DNA of 11,297 bases from an uncultured Saprospiraceae bacterium (lineage in GTDB: Bacteria; Bacteroidota; Bacteroidia; Chitinophagales; Saprospiraceae), in NCBI GenBank assembly GCA_937959375.1, contig CALGLS010000063.1, positions 1 through 11,297 on the forward strand. Direction: 5' to 3'. The notes beneath the pieces were generated by a model that was not told the origin of the DNA, did not search any database, and worked only from the letters and a program-made list of their open reading frames with translations. Both the position numbers and the translations under genes were made by a program. This document shows, in pieces, positions 6,801 to 11,297 of the stretch (position 1 is its first letter; each line of letters begins with the position of its first letter).

Positions 6801-9021
6801 TGGTACATTTGCTAACGCTTCTGATGACTTCTGTACACAATTGTTAGGAGTTCAAAACTCAAATGATTTTGATGAGAGTGATATTATTTTCCCATCAACA
6901 GTTACAATTAGTTGTCCTATGAATCCTGGAGATACAGGAGCGCCGATAATAAGTGAAGATGCTTGTTCAAATGTTGCGGTAACGCAAGAACCAGATATTA
7001 TTGTACCACTAAATGACGATACTGCTTGTTATAAAATTTTAAGAAACTGGGTTGTAATCGACTGGTGTGCATATGATGGAAGTGGTGCAGGTTATTGGGA
7101 AAATACACAAGTCATAAAAGTACAAGACAACGTTGCGCCAAGCATCGATTCAGATTGTACGGATCAAACGTTTTATGTAAACACAGATAATGATGGTGAC
7201 TTTACTAATGGATGTACAGCTCTAGTTTCAATGAGCGTTGAAGGTTCAGATGGATGTGCGAGTACCGCTGCATTGGAATGGACTTGGGAAATAGATGCAG
7301 CTAATGATGGAACAGTTGATTTTTCTGGATCCGGAAATACCTTGTCAGGAACTTATCCTTCAGGAAGTCATCTTGTAACTTGGACGCTTTCAGATGGTTG
7401 TGGAAACGCTGACCAATGTTCTTATGTTTTCAACGTGATTGATAATACCGGACCATTGGTTTATGGAGACAGTGGGCTAGAGGTTGGATTGGTAGATCAA
7501 GGTGGAGGAGTAGGAATAGCAACGCTTTGGGCGTCAGATTTTGATGAAGGAAGTTCGGATGAATGTAGTGGTATTTGCGAAATGCGCATTGCTTCTCCTT
7601 CATTGGGAATTGGTCAAACGGTTCCACCTACGTCAACTAGTGTAACATTTGATTGTAATAGTCTAGGTAACAATTCAGTTGACTTTTGGGTTAAGGATTG
7701 TGCCAATAACTGGCGTTATATTTCAACCTTTGTTGAGGTGTCAGATGAGAGTGGCGCATGTAATGGAATTACCGCAGGAATTTCTGGAAACCTAATGACT
7801 GAGATAGGAGACGGAGTAGAAGGAGTCCATGTAAATTTGAGTGGCTATATGACCAACAGTATGGTGACAGGTGATGACGGAGTGTACTCGTTCGGTGGTT
7901 TGCCACTTAACCAGAATTATACCGTAACGCCAACAGAAGATTTACCAGTGCTTAATGGTGTGTCAACTTATGATCTTGTTTTAATTAGTAAACACATATT
8001 GGATGTTGAACCATTAGATTCGCCATACAAAATGATTGCTGCTGATGTTAACTCATCGGGGACAATTACAACTTTTGATTTGGTAGAGTTGCGTAAATTG
8101 ATTCTGTTTATTGAAGATGAATTTCCAGTAAATAATGCAAGTTGGAGATTTGTTCCAGCGGATTATGTTTTTCCTGATCCAACTAATCCTTGGTTTGGAG
8201 GAACCTTCCCTGAACTTTACTCTATCAATGGAATGACAGAAAACTGGCTGACTAATTTTGTAGCAATAAAGAAAGGAGATGTCAATCATACTGCTGTTCC
8301 CAATAGTTTGTTAAGTGGAGATGATCGATCAAGAGTTGGTACATTAAATTTGGAAGTTGAAGATATTCAAATGCGAGCAGGGGAGACCTATGAAGTTGAA
8401 TTTAAAGCAAAGAATTTTAATCAGTTATTTGGGTATCAATTCTCTCTTGATTTTGATGAAAATGCCGTTGAATTTAACGATCTTAGCGTTGGTAATTTAA
8501 ATAACCTTTCCGAAGGCAATTTTGGATTGTCTAAATTGCACGAAGGTGTGATTACAACTAGCTGGAATACCGATGAATCAACAGTCTTAACTGAAGATGA
8601 AGTTCTATTTAGTTTGACTTTTAGAGCACTTTCAAATGTGTCATTGAGCGAGGTTCTTTTCATTGGTTCACGCTATACTGTAGCTGAAGCTTATAATGAT
8701 AACCTTGAGCTGTTAGACCTTGAGCTTAAATACAATGATGAAGGGAAAACAGCTGAGTTTACTTACAAATTACTACAAAATCAACCAAATCCATTTAAGA
8801 CAGAAACTGCTGTAGGTTTTGTATTAGAGGAAGCGGCGTACGCAAGCCTAAGGATTTACGATATTTCAGGTAGAGTTCTGTTGGAAATAGCTGATAATTA
8901 CGATCAAGGATATAATGAAATCGTAATTAATCGTACTGATTTGCAAGGAAGTGGAGTCGTTTATTATCGATTAGATACAAGCGCTGGCTCTATTACGAGA
9001 AAAATGATCATTATTGAATAA
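3805..9021 (+). CDS. Giant secreted MAM / HYR / dockerin / cohesin-like protein with T9SS type A sorting domain
   Basis: Complete 1738-aa protein. ATG 3805 is chosen because it begins a clean signal peptide (MKKH…, hydrophobic 11–21, likely cleavage after STA-26). Modules: MAM-like jelly roll (about 50–214, with DWMINSGPTSSILTGP and GNYLYVETSS hallmarks); HYR 1 (221–306); HYR 2 (307–393); a cysteine-rich linker with a YKIIRTW…DWC repeat (641–672); HYR 3 (673–766); a lineage-type block containing VRRMDSC, FACCDAG and RGGINSCGES; a second repeat YKILRNW…DWC (1076–1112); an acidic TDNDGDF motif (1127–1133); an HYR-like fold; DFDEGSSDE (1245–1253); CNA-B/SdrD-like (about 1323–1380); two dockerin-like half repeats (1384–1436), then GDVNHT (1491–1496); cohesin-like (about 1511–1644); T9SS tail (1656–1738, NQPNPF…TRKMIIIE). 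Inferred route: Sec, then T9SS across the outer membrane. Likely an adhesin or matrix protein; ligand unknown. Residues 663–1738 are collinear with the upstream gene. Codon use is looser and more AT-rich than in that gene. Confidence 0.95.
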   Translation: MKKHLAFKPRIILFAILILLGQISTAQLCSDPPDSLDCGAGTPLALSVDDFEAGIGTFVQSTTDDIDWMINSGPTSSILTGPSNDFCGGGNYLYVETSSFPIFEGDVACISTTPDLTNLTAADPAIVSFWFHAYGECIGDFEVSINGAAPILLVGAQVQTASTEPWEEIVLDLDGLQGGVVTLEFCYTLGTNGVDGCGDFFNGDFAIDQFAVWTCIPPCMITCPDEVSVSNDPGQCEATIDGATIGAATFEGGCIGPDAINDYTGTADAGGIYPLGTTTITWTINGIAGEVATCTQDITVSDTEAPVLNCPANSTIALGGGECEKTYYFSADAMDNCAGPLVATPDPTAPAGYNAFVSGDFLPIGEHCFQYEAIDTVGNQASCSWCVTVVEFPDPISQLSCNSNINHAVNLDCELMIVPDMILEGGPYGCYENYIVTVVGVTPASAVTNNETNAVTIDASQIDGFTDNGIAGPFEIKITDPATGISCWGSGHMFEDKVAPTIQCDTVELACVDDTTPGVIAQEPIITENCGEYTLTYEDNSTTGACGDQFANVIERTWTVSDNIGNSAQCVQVINVNFASLADVEFPANLDNLELPVLSCVNPNTDPSNTGEPTGVACANIGFTHSDSDPITLCGGGSNSYKIIRTWTVLDWCTGEIITDQQIIKVLDEVAPVINCPTNMTVSTDVETCEATVLIQGSSIEVSDACSATVGLMANISSGSIVQNGANWMASGLEIGTHTVTFTATDECENTASCSFDITVSDGVNPVAICETFHTVSLTADQPTLVYANVFDANSNDNCSPITMDVRRMDSCIDFDWTTAGPGTDDSPNGIVNDADRGTGNPNSQTSGWYPAVPFACCDAGSDVMVAFRVTDEAGNRNTCMVTVTVEDNLDGTIACPVNKDYDCDMDILESSDLLLDGVSVTDNGGFPTYYFNGIDWELVGYYLNGYDNCSANVFILDRGGINSCGESYFTNPDIPSDIRRTYAIYPGSVAVADVSTSFGTFANASDDFCTQLLGVQNSNDFDESDIIFPSTVTISCPMNPGDTGAPIISEDACSNVAVTQEPDIIVPLNDDTACYKILRNWVVIDWCAYDGSGAGYWENTQVIKVQDNVAPSIDSDCTDQTFYVNTDNDGDFTNGCTALVSMSVEGSDGCASTAALEWTWEIDAANDGTVDFSGSGNTLSGTYPSGSHLVTWTLSDGCGNADQCSYVFNVIDNTGPLVYGDSGLEVGLVDQGGGVGIATLWASDFDEGSSDECSGICEMRIASPSLGIGQTVPPTSTSVTFDCNSLGNNSVDFWVKDCANNWRYISTFVEVSDESGACNGITAGISGNLMTEIGDGVEGVHVNLSGYMTNSMVTGDDGVYSFGGLPLNQNYTVTPTEDLPVLNGVSTYDLVLISKHILDVEPLDSPYKMIAADVNSSGTITTFDLVELRKLILFIEDEFPVNNASWRFVPADYVFPDPTNPWFGGTFPELYSINGMTENWLTNFVAIKKGDVNHTAVPNSLLSGDDRSRVGTLNLEVEDIQMRAGETYEVEFKAKNFNQLFGYQFSLDFDENAVEFNDLSVGNLNNLSEGNFGLSKLHEGVITTSWNTDESTVLTEDEVLFSLTFRALSNVSLSEVLFIGSRYTVAEAYNDNLELLDLELKYNDEGKTAEFTYKLLQNQPNPFKTETAVGFVLEEAAYASLRIYDISGRVLLEIADNYDQGYNEIVINRTDLQGSGVVYYRLDTSAGSITRKMIIIE

Positions 9022-9075
9022 AAATAATAATAGTGTTTTCTTGATGATTTTATAAGAAAGACACTTTGTAAGATA

Positions 9076-9132
9076 TTTAAAATCGGTTTTTGGGATGGCC
9101 TCTTACCATAATATGGTGAGGGGCTTTTTTTT
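9076..9132 (+). terminator. Rho-independent terminator of the second exoprotein gene
   Basis: A 12-bp stem pairs 9098–9109 with 9113–9124 (GCCTCTTACCAT against ATGGTGAGGGGC, two G·U pairs) around a 3-nt loop, then eight T at 9125–9132. Stem changes relative to the upstream copy keep pairing, for example the inner CAT/ATG extension. The first 28 bases are identical to 3266–3293. Confidence 0.92.
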
Positions 9133-9328
9133 GTTGTGATGTGATGGCTTAATAATTTGGAAAATAGCGGTTAAATGAAATTTTTTTTGAGAATTTTTTT
9201 ATTCAAAATTCGCTAAAAAGTCCCAGTTTACGCTTAGATTTTGAGATGGAAAATTGATTTAACAAATAAGTTTATTTTAAATATAAAAAATACCCCAAAA
9301 AGGGTACTGTCGAAAGTTTTATATCTCC
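9133..9328. other. AT-rich spacer without a gene
   Basis: No coding frame or recognisable element apart from A/T runs and the small TACCC/GGGTA hairpin listed separately. It separates the exoprotein terminator from the next putative promoter and may contain its upstream region. Confidence 0.6.
9285..9306 (-). terminator. Possible weak minus-strand terminator
   Basis: TACCC (9291–9295) pairs with GGGTA (9302–9306). Read on the minus strand, the hairpin is followed directly by six T (complement of 9285–9290). The stem is only 5 bp and no minus-strand gene is seen that would need it, so it may be chance or an operator next to the 9329 promoter box. Confidence 0.2.
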
Positions 9329-9336
9329 TATATTTG
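9329..9336 (+). promoter_or_regulatory. Candidate Bacteroidota −7 box TATATTTG
   Basis: TATATTTG matches the TAnnTTTG consensus at all fixed positions. Transcription would begin near 9341–9344. No clear −33 TTTG/TTG is seen at the expected distance, which weakens the call in such AT-rich DNA. Its support is positional: a gene-free but hairpin-rich stretch follows and ends in a good terminator. Confidence 0.4.
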
Positions 9337-9341
9337 TGATG

Positions 9342-9786
9342 TGTCAAGGATGTTATTTACATCACTGACCGCATGAACAAAAACAAATTTAGTCCCGTAA
9401 CTGATTCAAAAACAACAAATTAAATGACATAGTACACCGTGCTTTGTTCGCAAACAAAGAGGACTGTGTAGGATCATCTGAACATATCACGAGCTTAGGC
9501 TCCTCTTCAGCATACCTTTTAATTTTCCTCCATTTTATTGCGTTCTACTTCTTTATAGCTGCATTTTTATGCACTTAAAGCACGTTTTTCCTTTATAAGA
9601 ATACCCACTAATACAAAGATCAACTTCAATATTCTTAATCGAATATTTGAGACTAAATAACTATACCTAATCGGTTCGTTTTTCAACCGAAAAGGAACTT
9701 ATAATACCTCATTATAACTACAAGAATTTTTTTTTAAACGGTTTTGGGCTAGTCCCCCTTCGAAATGTCGGAGGGGGTATTTTTTT
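9342..9786 (+). ncRNA. Candidate structured non-coding RNA, about 445 nt, family not recognised
   Basis: The stretch has no substantial coding frame but lies between a TATATTTG box and an intrinsic terminator. It contains a run of local hairpins: GATGT/ACATC (9349–9363); CTTTGTT/AACAAAG with a CGCA loop (9442–9459), bracketed by TACAC/GTGTA (9433–9470); GAGC/GCTC (9491–9502) bracketed by CTGAA/TTCAG (9478–9510); TGCAT/ATGCA (9560–9573); AATATTC/GAATATT (9628–9647); TCGGTT/AACCGA (9671–9690); TTATAAT/ATTATAA (9699–9717); and the terminator. I do not see the conserved cores of RNase P RNA, tmRNA or SRP RNA. A 16-codon frame at 9373–9423 (MNKNKFSPVTDSKTTN) could be a leader peptide but has no convincing start signal. 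It might instead be a long leader ending in an attenuator before ruvX, although ruvX has its own promoter box. Start and extent are inferred. Confidence 0.35.
9733..9786 (+). terminator. Intrinsic terminator upstream of ruvX
   Basis: CCCCCTTCG (9754–9762) pairs with CGGAGGGGG (9769–9777) with one G·U, around a 6-nt loop, then a T-run at 9780–9786. No protein gene ends within 700 bases upstream, and the exoprotein gene already has its own terminator at 9098–9132, so this one implies a separate transcript. It is preceded by TTTAAACGGTTTTGGG (9733–9748), resembling the bases before the two exoprotein terminators. Confidence 0.85.
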
Positions 9787-9870
9787 GTCTGGTCGTAAGA
9801 AAATTAAATCGAATAACTGTTTAGCGTTTAATTACTTAATTCCAAAACATTCAAATCCTACCCAATTCAC

Positions 9871-9878
9871 TATCTTTG
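9871..9878 (+). promoter_or_regulatory. Bacteroidota −7 promoter box TATCTTTG for ruvX
   Basis: TATCTTTG is a perfect TAnnTTTG match, only 4 bases before the GTG start of ruvX. Transcription from it should begin at about 9882–9886, giving a leaderless or nearly leaderless message. No obvious −33 element is seen. The pattern TATCTTTGC just before a start codon is common in this phylum. Confidence 0.7.
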
Positions 9879-9882
9879 CGCC

Positions 9883-10296
9883 GTGAATAGAATAATGGCG
9901 ATCGATTATGGTACAAAACGAATTGGTGTGGCAGTGTCAGACCTCCTTCAGATTATAGCAACTGGTTTAGATACGGTTTCTACCAAAGAGATTTTTGACT
10001 TTTTGAAGGATTATATGTCACGAGAGCCTGTAACCACGATTGTAATTGGAGAACCTCTGCATTTAGATGGCAATCCTACCTATGTTACACCACTGGTTCA
10101 TGAATTTGCTGACAAAATTCGAAAACTATATCCTGAGATAGAAGTTATATTACAAGATGAGCGTTTTACCTCATCGGATGCAAAGCGCATTATTTTACAA
10201 AGTGGTGCTAAAAAGAAAAAGCGTAGAGATAAGTCACTGGTGGATAAAGTGAGTGCCGTTTTGATACTGCAAGAGTATATGGAAAGTATTAGATGA
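9883..10296 (+). CDS. ruvX: Putative pre-16S rRNA nuclease / Holliday junction resolvase-like protein RuvX (YqgF)
   Basis: This 137-aa protein has the usual length and an RNase H-like fold. Signature motifs: AIDYGTKRIGVAVSD at 6–20 (catalytic Asp8), IVIGEPLHLDG at 53–63, DERFTSSDA at 92–100, and KKKKRRDKSLVDKVSA ending near 125 with the last acidic residue Asp121. Family role: cytoplasmic nuclease thought to trim the 5' end of 16S rRNA precursor; a Holliday-junction function is suggested by homology only. The start is GTG 9883, since family members in this phylum begin M-x-R-I-x-A-I-D-Y-G; the ATG at 9895 would remove that beginning. The TATCTTTG box 4 bases upstream makes the mRNA essentially leaderless. 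def follows 51 bases later on the same strand with no terminator between, so the two are probably cotranscribed. Confidence 0.95.
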   Translation: MNRIMAIDYGTKRIGVAVSDLLQIIATGLDTVSTKEIFDFLKDYMSREPVTTIVIGEPLHLDGNPTYVTPLVHEFADKIRKLYPEIEVILQDERFTSSDAKRIILQSGAKKKKRRDKSLVDKVSAVLILQEYMESIR

Positions 10297-10347
10297 GGAG
10301 TTTAATTTAGTTTGAGCAACTATTTGATTCTTCAAAAAAATGAAAAT

Positions 10348-10914
10348 ATGATTTTACCTATTTATGCTTACGGGCAACCCGTATTAAAAAAAGTTGGAAA
10401 AGAGATAGATAAGGATTATCCTGAATTAAAAGAACTGATCGATAATATGTGGGAGACCATGTACAATGCGCAAGGTGTTGGACTTGCCGCTCCGCAAATT
10501 GGACGAGACATCCGACTCTTTATTATCGACTCCGCTCAAATGATGGAAGAAGATAAAAAGGACGAAGGAATGAAGCAGGTCTTTATCAATCCAGAAAAAA
10601 TAGAAGAAGGTGGTGAAGAATGGGAATTTGAAGAAGGCTGTCTGAGTATTCCAGATTTACGTGGAGATGTGAGTCGACCAGGACAATTACGTCTTCGGTA
10701 TATGGATGAAAACTTCAAACAACACGAAAAAGTATTTACAGGAATGACCGCTCGTGTCATCCAACACGAATATGATCACGTTGACGGTATATTGTTTACC
10801 GAATTACTCAAACCAATTAAGCGCCGTCTTGTAAAAAGGCGATTGGAGAAGATTAAGAATGGCATTGTGAATGCAGACTATAAGATGAAGTTTGTTCCGG
10901 CGAAGCGGAAGTAG
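10348..10914 (+). CDS. def: Peptide deformylase
   Basis: Removes the N-terminal formyl group from nascent proteins at the ribosome; cytoplasmic metalloenzyme. All three family motifs are intact: GVGLAAPQ (43–50), EGCLS (96–100; metal ligand Cys98) and HEYDH (140–144; metal ligands His140 and His144, catalytic Glu141). The protein is 188 aa when started at ATG 10348, giving MILPIYAYGQPVLKK, the usual beginning in Bacteroidota. A longer frame opens at TTG 10312 (200 aa) with a GGAG 11 bases before it, but those 12 extra residues are not family-like. An acidic/basic insert (about 67–76, MEEDKKDEGM) lies between motifs I and II, and the C-terminus is Lys/Arg-rich, as in other Bacteroidota deformylases. 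It follows ruvX, a pairing common in the phylum. No hairpin terminator directly follows TAG 10912. Confidence 0.97.
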   Translation: MILPIYAYGQPVLKKVGKEIDKDYPELKELIDNMWETMYNAQGVGLAAPQIGRDIRLFIIDSAQMMEEDKKDEGMKQVFINPEKIEEGGEEWEFEEGCLSIPDLRGDVSRPGQLRLRYMDENFKQHEKVFTGMTARVIQHEYDHVDGILFTELLKPIKRRLVKRRLEKIKNGIVNADYKMKFVPAKRK

Positions 10915-11117
10915 TAGGATTCTTTGTTTGTAGGCTTTTTCAATGTCCTTTGCCTGTGGCGGGTTGAGATGGGGACGCGGATTAAAGGGATAAGATGATG
11001 AATAGGGGACGGATTTTTTCTATTAACGTGATCTGCTAACGCAGAACATGAGTCATCCCTTAAGTAAGGTACTTACGTACTCTAAAGAAGCCTACTTGCT
11101 TAGTTTACTCTTCTCAT

Positions 11118-11146
11118 TTACTTTTTGGCTTAGCCCAAAAAAGTAA
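11118..11146. repeat. Imperfect inverted repeat inside the 3' repeat region
   Basis: TTACTTTTTGGC (11118–11129) pairs with GCC-C-AAAAAAGTAA (11133–11146) around a TTA loop, with a bulged C and one extra A. About 12 pairs form. It could work as a terminator-like or processing structure after def, although no T-tract follows on either strand beyond those inside the stem. Confidence 0.6.
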
Positions 11147-11240
11147 CAAAAAACCCAAGAATTATAAACTGGCCTGCCCGTCCGCAAAGCGGGTCGAAAG
11201 TGATACTCTCGAATCTCAAACATATAATTCGGCCTCTTGC

Positions 11241-11280
11241 CACGTGGTTTGCGGCCTTCTTTCGCGGAGAGTTCCACGTG
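11241..11280. repeat. Inverted repeat CACGTGG…CCACGTG
   Basis: CACGTGG (11241–11247) and CCACGTG (11274–11280) are perfect complements separated by 26 nt, with GCG/CGC able to pair inside. Each arm contains the self-palindrome CACGTG. Probably an arm pair of the dispersed repeat element. Confidence 0.6.
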
Positions 11281-11297
11281 TACAAACTACTTTTGGG

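Larger units (their letters stand above)
10965..11297. repeat. Probable dispersed, hairpin-rich intergenic repeat (cut by window end)
   Basis: Locally GC-richer than its surroundings and packed with symmetry: an imperfect direct repeat GGGGACGCGGATT (10971) and GGGGACGGATT (11005); TCTGC/GCAGA (11032–11045); GTAAG/CTTAC (11064–11076); the long TTACTTTTTGGC arm with its partner (11118–11146); CCGC/GCGG around 11181–11191; and CACGTGG/CCACGTG (11241–11280). On the minus strand 11092–11277 reads as an open 61-codon frame (MELSAKEGRKPRGKRP… to …FGLSQKVNEKSKLSK). From memory, similar frames recur as hypothetical proteins in Bacteroidota intergenic repeats, so I treat it as a by-product of the repeat, not a gene. 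That recollection was not verified. Confidence 0.5.

Noticed and set aside
4756..8663. Minus-strand frames opposite the second exoprotein gene
   Set aside because: Short, with no domains or start signals, and fully overlapped by a strong coding gene; they are antisense shadows.
1..9021. CRISPR-like or short tandem repeat array
   Set aside because: Recurring similar segments are protein-domain repeats (HYR modules) with diverged DNA, not regularly spaced identical repeats.
9373..9423. 16-codon frame MNKNKFSPVTDSKTTN as a separate gene
   Set aside because: Too short to support without conservation data; no initiation signal or run of regulatory codons suggests an attenuator peptide.
9342..9786. 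tmRNA, RNase P RNA or SRP RNA
   Set aside because: No tRNA-like acceptor end or T-loop, no RNase P conserved core and no SRP tetraloop domain could be found by eye.
10312..10347. Upstream TTG start for def with a GGAG before it
   Set aside because: Deformylases of this phylum start at MILPI; the 12 extra residues show no family resemblance. ATG 10348 is preferred, but the alternative is not excluded.
11092..11277. Minus-strand 61-codon frame as a real gene
   Set aside because: It lies over hairpin-rich repeat DNA, has basic low-complexity content and no recognisable domain or start signal.

Overview
The window is from an AT-rich member of the Bacteroidota, most likely Saprospiria (Lewinella/Saprospira-like). 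Three things point there: large cysteine-rich HYR-repeat exoproteins ending in type IX secretion (T9SS) type A sorting domains, the TAnnTTTG promoter element typical of the phylum, and the ruvX–def gene pair in Bacteroidota-like form. The lineage below phylum is an inference from protein style.

Layout. (1) 1–3228: the 3' part (1075 codons) of a giant secreted HYR/dockerin/cohesin-like/T9SS protein whose start lies upstream of the window. It is followed by a strong terminator. (2) 3325–3804: a 480-base gene-free stretch with several hairpins and palindromes. (3) 3805–9021: a complete paralogue of the first gene (1738 aa) with signal peptide, MAM-like domain, HYR modules, CNA-B-like fold, dockerin-like pair, cohesin-like domain and T9SS tail, followed by a terminator nearly identical to that of gene 1. 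(4) 9133–9882: a gene-free stretch holding a possible independent transcription unit, namely a TATATTTG box at 9329, a series of small hairpins and a good terminator at 9754–9786. I read it as a candidate structured non-coding RNA of about 445 nt. (5) 9883–10914: ruvX (yqgF), with a perfect TATCTTTG promoter box almost touching its GTG start, then def (peptide deformylase), probably one operon. (6) About 10965–11297: a locally GC-richer stretch full of inverted repeats, probably a dispersed intergenic repeat cut by the window end.

The two giant proteins should be exported by Sec, cross the outer membrane by T9SS and stay on the surface or be released, as multidomain adhesins or matrix proteins. 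Their DNA is collinear at a fixed offset of about 5.79 kb and shows islands of near-identity in otherwise synonymously diverged sequence, which suggests gene conversion between the tandem copies. ruvX and def are housekeeping genes with no apparent link to the exoproteins.
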